A stretch of DNA of 64,000 nucleotides from Acidipropionibacterium timonense (GTDB lineage: Bacteria; Actinomycetota; Actinomycetes; Propionibacteriales; Propionibacteriaceae), in assembly GCF_900605005.1 (NCBI RefSeq), contig NZ_LR027558.1, positions 180,087 through 244,086 on the forward strand. Reading direction: 5' to 3'. Shown here in pieces: positions 1-8,375 of the stretch. The position numbers were made by a program, and so were the translations under genes. The first letter of the stretch is position 1, and every line of letters begins with the position of its first letter. The notes under the pieces are model-generated. The model made no database searches and had not been told where the DNA came from. It saw only the letters and a program-made list of their open reading frames with translations.

Positions 1-1563
1 GCCGGCAGTGACGATCGATCCGGTGTGCGGGGTCGACGCCGTGTTGACGGCGTATCCGGCGGGGCCGACGAGGGCCCCGCAGATCCCCAGGACGAGGGCC
101 GTGAGCGCGACCTTGGTGCGGTGTCCGGACAGGGCCAGGCCGATCGTCGCCAGGGCCCCCAGGACGACGGCGAGCACCTGCGCCCACACCCAGCCCGAGC
201 CGGCCTGGCGCAGCAGCACGACGGCCCACACCGTCGTCACGGCGCTCGACGCCGCCAGGGCCAGACGAGCGACGAGCCGCTGCCGACTCGACCAGCAGAT
301 GGCTCCGCCGATGGCCGTCGAGGCCCCGATCGCCGGCGCCAGGGCCACCGTGTAGTAGTCATGGTAGATGCCCGACATGAAGGCGAAGGTGAGGTAGGTG
401 ACGACGAGCCAGCCACCCAGGGCGAGGATGCCCGACACCGCCTGGGTCCGGGGGGTCGACGTCGTCCCCGCTCCGGCGCGCAGGTTCGCCCACCCGGGCC
501 GTCCGGCCAGCACGAGGGCCGCGACGAGCAACAGGAGTGCGGCAGGGATGAGCCAGGTCACCATGCCACCCGAGACGCCCTCGAAGAGACGCAGGAGACC
601 CGTCGACCCCCACGATCCGGCCCCGCCGGTACCGCCGCCGGTGACCGACCCGGTCTCGTTGCCGGTGATCCGGCCGAATCCGTTGTAGCCGAAGGTGAGC
701 TCGAGGAAGGAGTTCGTCTGCGATCCGCCGATGTAGGGCCGTGAGGACGCCGGCCACAGCTCGACGGCGGCCACCCACCAGCCGGCTGAGACGATCATCG
801 CCGCGAAGGCCGCCAGGAGGTCGACGATCTTGCGCCGCCACCGCACCGGGGCGGCGACCGCGTAGGCCAGGACGAATCCCGGCAGGACGAGGAAGGCCTC
901 GAGGGTCTTGGTGAGGAAGGCGAAGCCGATGGCCACCCCGGCCCCGACGAGCCAGCGTCGCGACCCGTGTTCGGTCGCCCTGACGACGCACCAGGCCCCG
1001 GCGACCATGAGGAGCACCATGAGGGCGTCCGGGTTGTTGAAGCGGAACATGAGGGTGGCGACCGGGGTGAGGGCCATGACGGCCGCCCCGACGAGCGCCG
1101 CCCAGTGTGCGGTCGTCGTCAACTCGGTACGACGACGCCAGCCGACCCCGCAGATGACCCGGCGGATCGTCGCGTAGAGCAGGCCGACTGCGGCGACTCC
1201 CTCGAGGGCCTCCGGCACGAGGATGCTCCACGAACTGAGCCCGAAGAGTCGTATCGACAACCCCATGACCCACAGGGACGCCGGGGGCTTGTCGACGGTG
1301 ATGGAGTTGGCGCCGTCGAGGGAGCCGAAGAACCACGCCTTCCACGACACCGATCCGGCCTGGGCCGCCGCCGAGTAGAAGGAATTCGCCCAGCCGGAGG
1401 CCGACAGACCCACGATGTACAGCGCCGCGACCCCGATGAGGAGCGCGGCCAGGCTGGCTCGACGCACCACGGAGCCCGCCCTGCCGGACGCCGCCGGTGG
1501 AGGCAGCGATGGCGAGTCCATGGGGCTCTGGGCAAGGGGGATCGTGGGCGCAGTGATGTCCAT
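1..1563 (-). CDS. Glycosyltransferase family 39 (ArnT/PMT-like) membrane protein, 3' end cut by window edge
   Basis: An integral-membrane glycosyltransferase of the GT39 (dolichyl-phosphate-mannose:protein mannosyltransferase/ArnT) type, which transfers a lipid-linked sugar to an acceptor on the outer face of the membrane. Translation from the ATG at 1563 is open for 521 codons to the window edge, so the C-terminus is missing. After a proline-rich cytoplasmic tail and a first membrane helix (about residues 38-55), the first extracytoplasmic loop carries NSFYSAAAQAGSVSWKA and SITVDKPP (about 61-77 and 88-95), a signature of actinobacterial GT39 proteins. At least seven further hydrophobic segments follow. 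It lies downstream of the histidine kinase on the same strand, but a hairpin separates them. The acceptor is unknown. Confidence 0.85.
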   Translation of the reverse strand, partial: MDITAPTIPLAQSPMDSPSLPPPAASGRAGSVVRRASLAALLIGVAALYIVGLSASGWANSFYSAAAQAGSVSWKAWFFGSLDGANSITVDKPPASLWVMGLSIRLFGLSSWSILVPEALEGVAAVGLLYATIRRVICGVGWRRRTELTTTAHWAALVGAAVMALTPVATLMFRFNNPDALMVLLMVAGAWCVVRATEHGSRRWLVGAGVAIGFAFLTKTLEAFLVLPGFVLAYAVAAPVRWRRKIVDLLAAFAAMIVSAGWWVAAVELWPASSRPYIGGSQTNSFLELTFGYNGFGRITGNETGSVTGGGTGGAGSWGSTGLLRLFEGVSGGMVTWLIPAALLLLVAALVLAGRPGWANLRAGAGTTSTPRTQAVSGILALGGWLVVTYLTFAFMSGIYHDYYTVALAPAIGASTAIGGAICWSSRQRLVARLALAASSAVTTVWAVVLLRQAGSGWVWAQVLAVVLGALATIGLALSGHRTKVALTALVLGICGALVGPAGYAVNTASTPHTGSIVTAG

Positions 1564-1725
1564 GTCCACCACACCACAGGCCGGCGCTGTGGGACGGCTG
1601 TCCTGGCGGTGAGACCTCGGCGTGGATCGGCGTCGGTCCGTCTGAGAGGATCGCGTACGGACCGGCGGGGAGACGTCGGACGGCCGGCCACACCGGGCCG
1701 GTTCCGGGCGAACGGACGGCCAGGG

Positions 1726-1750
1726 CCGGGTCGGCGAGCGGCCGACCCGG
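1726..1750 (-). terminator. Hairpin after the PhoR-like kinase gene
   Basis: Nine-base arms CCGGGTCGG and CCGACCCGG with a 7-base loop lie immediately past the kinase stop codon. No U-tract follows, as is common for high-G+C terminators. It probably separates the kinase transcript from the GT39 gene. Confidence 0.5.
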
Positions 1751-1753
1751 ATC

Positions 1754-3259
1754 TCAGGCCAGCGGCAGGCGCAGGGTCACCGTCGTGCCGGCGTCACTGG
1801 AATCGACCTCGGCCGATCCGTGATGGGCCTCCATGACGGCCGCGACGATCGACATCCCCAGACCGGTCGACCCCTCCTTGGACGCCGTCCTGGCGGCGTC
1901 GGCACGGGAGAAGCGCTCGAAGACCGTGTCGCGGACGCTCTCGGGGATGCCCGGCCCGTTGTCGGCCACGGTGACGACGGCGCGGCAGTTCGCGGATCTC
2001 ACGCTGGTGTGCACCTTCGTGCCCGGCGGGGTGTGCTTGCGGGCGTTCGACAGGACGTTGACGACGACCTGGACGAGTCGGTCGTGGTCGGCCTCGACCA
2101 TGACCTCGTCCTCGGGCAGGTCGAGCGACCACGTGTGGTCGGGCCCGGCGGCCTGGGTGTCCGAGACGGCATTGAGGACGAGTTCGACGAGGTCGACCGG
2201 CACGAGCTCGAGTTTCTGGTCGTTGTCGAGCCGGGCCAGCAGGAGCATGTCCTCGACGAGGGTGCTCATCCGCGCGGACTCGGCCTCGATCCGGGTCATG
2301 GCGTGGTCGGTGTGCGGGGGCAGCACCTCCCCGGAGCGTCGGGTGAGTTCGGCGTAGCCACGGATCGACGCCAGCGGGTTGCGCAGCTCGTGCGAAGCGT
2401 CGGCGACGAACTGGCGCACCTTCGTCTCGGAGCGCTGGCGTGCGGCCAGGGCACCCTCGACGTTGTTGAGCATGTGGTTGAAGGCGTACCCCACCTGCCC
2501 GACCTCGGTGCGCGGGTCGGTGAGTTCGGGGGCCACGCGCACCGGAAGGTTGACCTCGCCGGTGTCGAGGTCGAGTTCGGAGACCTCGGTGGCCGTCGAG
2601 GCCAACTGGTTGAGGGGCTTGAGGGTGCGCACGACGACGGCCCGACACAGCAGGACGGCCGTGCCGATGGCGAGCACGGTGACGACGGCCTCGAGGGCCA
2701 GCAGGGAGGTGATCGCCTTGTCGACGTGACTCAGCGGCAGGGCGACGACGAAGGTGGCGCCGTCCCGGGTCTCCGACAGGACGCGGTAGTGGCCGAGCCC
2801 GTCGAGTTCGACGTCGTGCTTGCGGGAGTCGGAACTGACCGACAGCAGCTCGCTCACCGCCGACTGGGCGACGGCCTGGTCGACCTTCCCCTCGGCGACG
2901 ATGGAGGCCCGGGCCGCCCCGCTGGCGAACCGGGTGATGAAGATCGAGCCCACGGAGTTGCCGAGGACGTCGGAGCCGGGCGCCGGGCCACGGGTGCCGT
3001 CGTCGACGTCGGGGCTGTGGTTGACCTGGCGGGCCGCGGCGGCGTCGATCTGCTGATCGAGCTGGTTGACGAGGATGCGGTGGGTGCCCCAGGAGGAGGC
3101 GGCCGCCAGGACGATCGCCAGGAGGATGACGACACCGACGACACGCCACACGAGGAGGCGCCCCAGGGTGCCCCGGCCGGTGGGATGGGCCAGCCAGGTC
3201 GAGGGGCGTCCCTCGCGCACGTCGATGTCGTCGTGCCGGTCGGTGTCACTCGTGCTCAC
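1754..3259 (-). CDS. Two-component sensor histidine kinase, PhoR/TcrY-like
   Basis: A 501-residue membrane sensor kinase that autophosphorylates on histidine and passes the phosphate to the response regulator encoded just upstream. It has membrane helices at about 36-56 and 185-206 enclosing an extracytoplasmic sensor region, then a HAMP linker. The H-box VADASHELRNPL has the phospho-acceptor His near residue 290. The N box (VLSNARKHTP) and G box (DNGPGIPESV) of the HATPase domain follow. The domain order resembles mycobacterial PhoR/TcrY/PrrB kinases. The neighbouring regulator is closest in my reading to PhoP, so PhoR is the most likely assignment. The stimulus cannot be deduced. Confidence 0.85.
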   Translation of the reverse strand: MSTSDTDRHDDIDVREGRPSTWLAHPTGRGTLGRLLVWRVVGVVILLAIVLAAASSWGTHRILVNQLDQQIDAAAARQVNHSPDVDDGTRGPAPGSDVLGNSVGSIFITRFASGAARASIVAEGKVDQAVAQSAVSELLSVSSDSRKHDVELDGLGHYRVLSETRDGATFVVALPLSHVDKAITSLLALEAVVTVLAIGTAVLLCRAVVVRTLKPLNQLASTATEVSELDLDTGEVNLPVRVAPELTDPRTEVGQVGYAFNHMLNNVEGALAARQRSETKVRQFVADASHELRNPLASIRGYAELTRRSGEVLPPHTDHAMTRIEAESARMSTLVEDMLLLARLDNDQKLELVPVDLVELVLNAVSDTQAAGPDHTWSLDLPEDEVMVEADHDRLVQVVVNVLSNARKHTPPGTKVHTSVRSANCRAVVTVADNGPGIPESVRDTVFERFSRADAARTASKEGSTGLGMSIVAAVMEAHHGSAEVDSSDAGTTVTLRLPLA

Positions 3260-3286
3260 GGATGATGATCGCAGTCCGGGCGGCCC

Positions 3287-4012
3287 TCAGGCAGCCGGAC
3301 GCAGGACGTACCCGGCGCCGCGCATGGTGTGGATCATCGGATTGCGGCCCTTGTCGATCTTCTTGCGCAGGTAGGAGATGTACAGCTCGACGACGTTGGC
3401 CTGGCCGCCGAAGTCGTAGTTCCACACCCGGTCGAGGATCTGCGCCTTCGACAGGACGCGCTTGGGGTTGCGCATGAGATAGCGGAGCAGCTCGAACTCG
3501 GTGGCGGTGAGGTTGATCTCCGCGCCGCCGCGGGTCACCTCGTGGGAGTCCTCGTCGAGGGTGAGGTCGCCGACGACGAGGGTCGAGTCGGACCGCGGCT
3601 CGGTGGCCCCGGAGCGACGCAGCAGGGCGCGCAGTCGGGCGATGACCTCCTCGAGGGAGAAGGGCTTGGTGACGTAGTCGTCGCCGCCGGCGGTGAGCCC
3701 GGCGATCCGGTCGCCCACGGCGTCCTTGGCGGTGAGGAAGATGACGGGGACGTCCGGCTGGTCCATCCGGATGCGACGCATGACCTCGAGCCCGTCGAAG
3801 TCGGGGAGCATCATGTCGAGGACGATGACGTCCGGGTGGGTCTCCTTGGCGGCGCGCACGGCATGGGTGCCGGTGTCGGCCGTGGTGACCTCCCAGCCCT
3901 CGTAGCGCATCGCCATGGAGAGGAGTTCGGTGAGGCTCGGTTCGTCGTCGACGGCGAGGACCCGGATGGGGGTGCCGTCGGCCCGCGTGAGCCTGGACTG
4001 TGGTGCTGCCAT
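3287..4012 (-). CDS. OmpR-family response regulator, PhoP-like
   Basis: A 241-residue DNA-binding response regulator and partner of the adjacent kinase. The receiver domain (about 16-130) keeps the acidic pair D22/D23, the phospho-acceptor D66 in VIVLDMMLP, T94 and K116 (VTKPFSLEEV). The winged-helix domain (about 145-238) contains EFELLRYLMRNPKRVLSKAQ and ends in the typical R(G/A)AGYVLR. The segments LTAGGDDYVTKPFSLEEVIA and WNYDFGGQANVVE are very close to Mycobacterium PhoP. Three G(C/A)TGTGA-like heptamers spaced 11 bp apart lie 34-62 bp upstream, suggesting autoregulation. The kinase gene starts 27 bp downstream. Confidence 0.88.
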   Translation of the reverse strand: MAAPQSRLTRADGTPIRVLAVDDEPSLTELLSMAMRYEGWEVTTADTGTHAVRAAKETHPDVIVLDMMLPDFDGLEVMRRIRMDQPDVPVIFLTAKDAVGDRIAGLTAGGDDYVTKPFSLEEVIARLRALLRRSGATEPRSDSTLVVGDLTLDEDSHEVTRGGAEINLTATEFELLRYLMRNPKRVLSKAQILDRVWNYDFGGQANVVELYISYLRKKIDKGRNPMIHTMRGAGYVLRPAA

Positions 4013-4045
4013 GACTCAAGATTCCCACTGACGGGGCATGTGAGC

Positions 4046-4074
4046 ACTGTGCCAAAGCTGTGATGAAGCTATGA
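4046..4074 (-). promoter_or_regulatory. PhoP-box-like triple direct repeat
   Basis: On the plus strand the heptamers ACTGTGC, GCTGTGA and GCTATGA start at 4046, 4057 and 4068, exactly 11 bp apart with 4-bp spacers. A further ACTGTGC lies at 4088. Read on the minus strand they resemble TCACAGC N4 TCACAGC, the known mycobacterial PhoP box. The site lies directly upstream of the PhoP-like regulator gene. Confidence 0.6.
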
Positions 4075-4286
4075 ATCTGTGAGCATACTGTGCACTGGCT
4101 GCGTGCCGCGACGCGGGTTCGGGGCCCTGTCGGGCCGGGACCTCATGCCCCGCGTTCCCCTGGGACCCCGATGGCGGTAGCGTGTGCCACGGTCGCGCTC
4201 CTTGCGGCGTCGACTTCCCCATGGTCGGCCTGCAGCCGGTCCGGCCGTGGTCTTCGATCGATCGACTCGGCTACAGAGGACGTCAC

Positions 4287-5429
4287 ATGAGTTCGACCCT
4301 GATCATCGTGGTCATCGTCGTCGTCACCGCACTGGCCTTCGACTTCACCAACGGATTCCACGACTCGGCCAACGCCATGGCCACGTCGGTCGCCACCGGG
4401 GCCCTGGCCCCCAAGGTCGCCGTCGCCATCGCCGCAGTCCTCAACGTCGTCGGTGCGATGCTGTCGACGGAGGTCGCCAAGACGATCTCGAACGGCATCG
4501 TCGACGACTCCCTCGTCACCCCGAGCATGGTCTTCGCGGGCCTCGTCGGGGCCATCCTGTGGAACCTCGCGACCTGGCTCTTCGGGCTCCCCTCCAGTTC
4601 CTCCCATGCCCTCTTCGGCGGCCTCATCGGGGCCGTCCTCGTCAAGGCCGGGATGCCCGGGGTTCACGTCGGCAAGATCATGAGCAAGATCATCCTGCCC
4701 GCCCTCGTCGCCCCCTTCGTCGCCGGCGTCGCGGCCCTGCTGGCCACGTGGCTCGCCTACCGGATCACCGACCACACGGCGCACCACTCGCAACGGATGT
4801 TCCTCAACGGGCAGCGGGTCTCGGCCTCCATGGTCGCCCTGGCCCACGGCACCTCCGACGGGCAGAAGACGATGGGCGTCATCACGCTGGTGCTCATCGC
4901 CGGCGGTTACCAGGCCTCCGGGACGAGCCCGCACTGGTGGGTCATCCTCCTGGCCGGAGCGGCCATCGGCCTGGGCACCTACTCGGGCGGCTGGCGGATC
5001 ATGCGGACGATGGGCAAGGGGCTGTGCGACATCCAGTCGCCCCAGGGGTTCGCGGCCGAGACGGCGTCGACCGCGGCGATCCTCGCCAGCTCGCACCTGG
5101 GATTCGCCCTGTCGACGACCCACGTGTGCTCCGGGTCGATCCTCGGCTCGGGAGTGGGACGGCGCACCGAGGTGCGCTGGTCGACCGCCGGCAAGATGGC
5201 CGTCGCCTGGGTGGTCACCCTGCCCGCGGCGGCCCTCGTCGGCGCCGCTGCCTCGTGGATCGCCTCGACCGGCACCATCGGCACCATCATCGACGTCGCC
5301 CTGCTGCTCGTGGCCGCGTGGCTCATCGTGCATCAGGCGGCAAAGACGCGAATCAACCATGAGAACGTCAACGACGCCGCCCACGTCGGCGTCCGAGGCG
5401 GCAAGGTCTCCGAGGGGGCGGCGGCATGA
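4287..5429 (+). CDS. pit: Low-affinity inorganic phosphate transporter, PiT family
   Basis: A 380-residue multi-helix permease that imports phosphate, usually as a neutral metal-phosphate complex driven by protons. The N-terminal half has the family signature FDFTNGFHDSANAMA directly after the first helix, followed by LSTEVAKTI and FGLPSSSSHALFGGLIG. The inverted second repeat has LAHGTSDGQKTMGVI and LSTTHVCSGSILGSG. The ATG at 4287 is chosen because the hydrophobic N-terminus begins there and AGAGGA lies 8-13 bases upstream. The stop codon overlaps the start of the next gene by 4 bp (ATGA), so the two are translationally coupled. No PhoU-like DUF47 partner, common beside PiT genes, is present. 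Confidence 0.92.
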   Translation: MSSTLIIVVIVVVTALAFDFTNGFHDSANAMATSVATGALAPKVAVAIAAVLNVVGAMLSTEVAKTISNGIVDDSLVTPSMVFAGLVGAILWNLATWLFGLPSSSSHALFGGLIGAVLVKAGMPGVHVGKIMSKIILPALVAPFVAGVAALLATWLAYRITDHTAHHSQRMFLNGQRVSASMVALAHGTSDGQKTMGVITLVLIAGGYQASGTSPHWWVILLAGAAIGLGTYSGGWRIMRTMGKGLCDIQSPQGFAAETASTAAILASSHLGFALSTTHVCSGSILGSGVGRRTEVRWSTAGKMAVAWVVTLPAAALVGAAASWIASTGTIGTIIDVALLLVAAWLIVHQAAKTRINHENVNDAAHVGVRGGKVSEGAAA

Positions 5430-5659
5430 ACATCGACTGGGCATCACTGGGACTCGTGACGATCGTGACGATCTGCGTCACCGTCCTCATCGTCGCGGTC
5501 GTCTCGGGTGGGGCACTGGCCCTTGACAAGGCGCGCGAGCGTGCCCAGGGGGACGCCGGCGGGGAGGTCGCGCTCGTCGCACTGGGGTGGTTCATGATCG
5601 GGCTGGCCGGACTCGTCGTCCTCTACGGGCTGTACCTGCTCATCCCGTACTTCCACTGA
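5426..5659 (+). CDS. Small two-helix membrane protein coupled to pit
   Basis: A 77-residue protein with two predicted membrane helices (about 8-30 and 50-72) joined by a charged loop rich in Lys, Arg, Asp and Glu. I do not recognise a named family. Its start codon overlaps the pit stop codon (ATGA), and no promoter fits between them, so it is almost certainly co-translated with the phosphate transporter. It may be an accessory or regulatory subunit. That is inference from context only. Confidence 0.75.
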   Translation: MNIDWASLGLVTIVTICVTVLIVAVVSGGALALDKARERAQGDAGGEVALVALGWFMIGLAGLVVLYGLYLLIPYFH

Positions 5660-5788
5660 GCGGGACTCGGCCCGTCCCCGGACGCTCCCGGCGCGGCGTC
5701 GACGACGTGAATCCGGGGGGTGGGGGTCGGACTGGTGCGCCCATGCCGTGGCGAATACTGGGATCAGTCCCCGCCACAGGAGGTCCCC

Positions 5789-6757
5789 ATGTCCGTCAAG
5801 ACGCACAAGCTCGCCCTCATCGGTGCCGGCAAGGTGGGTGACGCCGTCCTCGGCAACGCGATGCACAGCGGGCTCTTCGCCGAGGTCGTCGTCATCGACG
5901 TCAATGAGGACCTGGCACGCGGCCAGGCCCTCGACCAGCACCACGCCACGGCCCTTCCGCCCATGAACAATGCCCACGTGTTCGCCGGTGGGTACGACGA
6001 CGTGGCCGATGCCGACATCGTCGTCCTCACCGCCGGGCCGTCCATCCCGCGCACCGACAAGCCGGCCGGCGTCGGGGCCCGCCGTCAGCTGGCCGCCACG
6101 AACGGGCGCATCGTCCGGGAGACGATGGCGCAGATCACCGCGCGCACTCGGGACGCCGTCGTCATCCTCTGCTCGAACCCCCTGGACGCCCTGGTCCACA
6201 TCGCCTCGACCGAGTTCGACCTGCCGGCCGGTCAGGTCTTCGGGACCGGGACGATCCTCGACTCGGCGCGGATGTGTCGGGTGCTGGCCGACCGGCTCGG
6301 CGTCGACCCCATGTACGTGCGCGGGTACATGCTCGGTGAGCACGGTCCGTCCGGATTCCCCATGTTCAGCGGGGTCAACGTCGGCGGGGTCGGGTTCGCG
6401 GGACTGGCCGAGCTGTTCGGCGTCGATCCCATGGACCGCGAGGAGCTGACGACGCAGATCAACCGCGCCGGCTTCGACGTCTTCAACCTCAAGGGGTGGA
6501 CGAGCGCCGGCATCGGCCAGTCCGTCATGACGATCATCCGGTCGGTCCTGCTCGACGAGAAGTCGGTGTACCCGGTGTGCACGACCCTGCGTGGCCAGTG
6601 GGGGCATGACGGCGACGTCAGCCTCGGCGTGCCCTGTGTCGTCGGTGCCGCCGGGGTGGAGCGGATCCTCGAGGTGCCCCTGGACGCGTGGGAGCGTCAA
6701 CGGCTCGACGAGACGATCGCCGCCATCAAGGAGACGATCGAGGTGGCGGCCGGCTGA
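5789..6757 (+). CDS. ldh: L-lactate dehydrogenase (LDH/MDH superfamily)
   Basis: A 322-residue NAD-dependent 2-hydroxyacid dehydrogenase, probably interconverting pyruvate and L-lactate (EC 1.1.1.27). The N-terminal Rossmann motif LIGAGKVGDAVLGNA (about 10-24) binds NAD. VILCSNPLDALVHIAS and FGTGTILDSARMCRVLA are the usual mid-domain blocks, and GEHGPSGFPMFSGVN holds the catalytic His. The ATG at 5789 is preceded by the strong ribosome site CAGGAGG. The active-site loop region reads GPSIPRTDKPAGVGARRQ and is longer than in textbook LDHs, so substrate specificity is less certain. Lactate use fits a propionic-acid fermenter. Confidence 0.82.
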   Translation: MSVKTHKLALIGAGKVGDAVLGNAMHSGLFAEVVVIDVNEDLARGQALDQHHATALPPMNNAHVFAGGYDDVADADIVVLTAGPSIPRTDKPAGVGARRQLAATNGRIVRETMAQITARTRDAVVILCSNPLDALVHIASTEFDLPAGQVFGTGTILDSARMCRVLADRLGVDPMYVRGYMLGEHGPSGFPMFSGVNVGGVGFAGLAELFGVDPMDREELTTQINRAGFDVFNLKGWTSAGIGQSVMTIIRSVLLDEKSVYPVCTTLRGQWGHDGDVSLGVPCVVGAAGVERILEVPLDAWERQRLDETIAAIKETIEVAAG

Positions 6758-7567
6758 CGGCGGCGTCGGCCGGGGGCTGGATGGGCGTGCAGGACCGACG
6801 CAGTGCCGACAGCCGCGTCGACCGAGTCGGCCCCGGGTGCTGGTTCAGGGGTGACGTGGCAGCTCGCTCTGGTCGCGACCCTGCTCCGGAAAGTGCACCC
6901 CCTCGCCACTTTGCTCCGGATACTGCGGCGACTGTCCACTCTGCTCCGGATACTGCACTGGCGGTCCACTTCGCTCCGGATACTGCACCTTGCTCCCTGT
7001 ATTCCAGGAGCGACGTGCACTTTCTGGCGCTACGTGGTCTCCATGGTGGTTTCGGGTGATCTTTCCGGAGCAGAGTGAGGTGGTGTCGGATGACTCGTCA
7101 TGTGACGCCGAGTTGCGGTATGTCAATGGCCACGGCATGCCTGTCCCGGTGGGGATCGCGTCGCGCTGGCAAACGTCCGCGATACCCGGTCGCGACCCTG
7201 CTCCGGAAAGTGCACCCACGCTCCACTCTGCTCCGGATACTGCGGCGACTGTCCACTCTGCTCCGGATGCTGCACTTTGCTCCCTGTATTCCAGGAGCGA
7301 CGTGACCTTTCTGGAGCATGGTGGGGATCACCATGGTGGTAGGCGGTTGTTTGGGCGCGACGTGATTGTTGTGGAGCCAAGTGGATCTTGTGGAGCGAGG
7401 TGGATCTTGTGGAGCCAGGTGAATCCTCGGGCAACGTGCCTCGCGTGGAGCGACGTGCGTCTTCTGGAGCTACGTCAGCTCTCCGGGGCGAGGTCGGGGT
7501 CCCGGGGCGACGTCGGCGTCCGGAGCGAGGTGGACGTTTCGGGGGGTGGCACTGCGGCCCCGGCCCA
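6758..7567. repeat. Gene-free region filled with degenerate ~20-bp repeats in two orientations
   Basis: No credible gene lies between ldh and the TetR-type gene. The region is built from variants of a ~20-bp unit containing GGAGCGACGTG or GGAGCAGAGTGGAC. From about 6875 to 6990, and again 7190-7280, the units read on the minus strand (plus-strand CTCCGGATACTGC). From about 7290 to 7545 roughly ten units read on the plus strand (TTGTGGAGCGAGGTGGATC and variants). A module is duplicated: 6871-7017 and 7189-7304 share near-identical sequence starting GGTCGCGACCCTGCTCCGG, the second copy lacking one unit. At each switch point GCTCC...CCAGGAGC can form a hairpin. Confidence 0.7.
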
Positions 7568-8221
7568 TCAGCCCCGACGATGCGACGGCCTCCGGGACTG
7601 CGTCATGGCCGCATGTGTCCGGGTGGCGTCGAGGGCCGTGACGGGAAGGGGAGTGAGGGTCCGGTCGGCGCGGATGCCGTCGAGGAAGATCTGCAGGTAT
7701 CTCCGGTAGAGGTCGGGTTCGACGTCGGCGCTGCGGTTGCGGATCGATGCCAGCCCGGCCTGGAGGAAGATGATGTCGCTCTGTTCGACGTCCGGGCGAA
7801 TGGCGCCCTGGCGTCGAGCCTTCGCCACCAGCTCCTCGAGGAGTGGCGCGATCCGGGTCTGCGCCTCGCGCACCTGGTCGTCGGCGAGGGCGGGATGGCT
7901 CATGATGGCGTTGAGTCCGGAGTCGCCGAACTGCAGGTCCAGGGAGTGGTCGAGGAAATCGACCAGCCCCACCCAGGCGTCGGGTTCGGACAGCGCTCGG
8001 CGGGCGAACCCTTCGAGCTCGTCGAGGGCGTCCTCGAGGAGCGCCGCCATGAGCTCCTGCTTGTTGGCGAAGCGACGGTACGCCGTCCCGACCCCGACCC
8101 CTGCATGATGGGCGATGTCGTTGAGGGTGACGTCGACTCCATGGCTGGTGAACAGGTCGCGGGCGGCGTGGAGGAGCCGTTCACGGTTGGCGGCGGCATC
8201 CTTGCGAAGGGTCTGGGCCAT
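7568..8221 (-). CDS. TetR-family transcriptional regulator
   Basis: A 217-residue repressor-type regulator. The N-terminal helix-turn-helix spans about residues 10-55 (ANRERLLHAARDLFTSHG, then VTLNDIAHHAGVGVGTAYRR). The C-terminal ligand and dimerisation domain is divergent, as usual. The ATG at 8221 is chosen because TetR proteins begin about 10 residues before the first helix. The gene is divergent from a cupin gene, and the 154-bp gap contains a perfect 12-bp inverted repeat, probably its operator. It most likely represses both itself and the cupin gene. The inducer is unknown. Confidence 0.88.
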   Translation of the reverse strand: MAQTLRKDAAANRERLLHAARDLFTSHGVDVTLNDIAHHAGVGVGTAYRRFANKQELMAALLEDALDELEGFARRALSEPDAWVGLVDFLDHSLDLQFGDSGLNAIMSHPALADDQVREAQTRIAPLLEELVAKARRQGAIRPDVEQSDIIFLQAGLASIRNRSADVEPDLYRRYLQIFLDGIRADRTLTPLPVTALDATRTHAAMTQSRRPSHRRG

Positions 8222-8233
8222 GCCTTCATCATG

Positions 8234-8263
8234 GCACAACCGGATAGATGCATCCGGTTGTGC
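8234..8263. promoter_or_regulatory. Palindromic operator between tetR-type and cupin genes
   Basis: Perfect inverted repeat: arm GCACAACCGGAT (8234-8245), spacer AGATGC, arm ATCCGGTTGTGC (8252-8263). It starts 13 bp upstream of the TetR-type start codon. Its size and symmetry fit a TetR dimer site. Confidence 0.75.
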
Positions 8264-8375
8264 TACCGTGGAGACGATCCGGACAGCCTCATCCGCTTGG
8301 CTGGGGCCTCCAGTTCTCCCGAGCACCAGCGATCCTCCTGGGCTCGCGGACCCCACGCTCGTGAAAGGACTCGAC

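Noticed and set aside
359..1693. 444-codon minus-strand frame at the window start
   Set aside because: Arg/Gly-rich nonsense in another frame of the GT39 glycosyltransferase, whose own frame runs off the window.
6871..7545. CRISPR or integron attC array
   Set aside because: Unit spacing is irregular, units diverge, orientation switches, and no integrase or cas gene is present.
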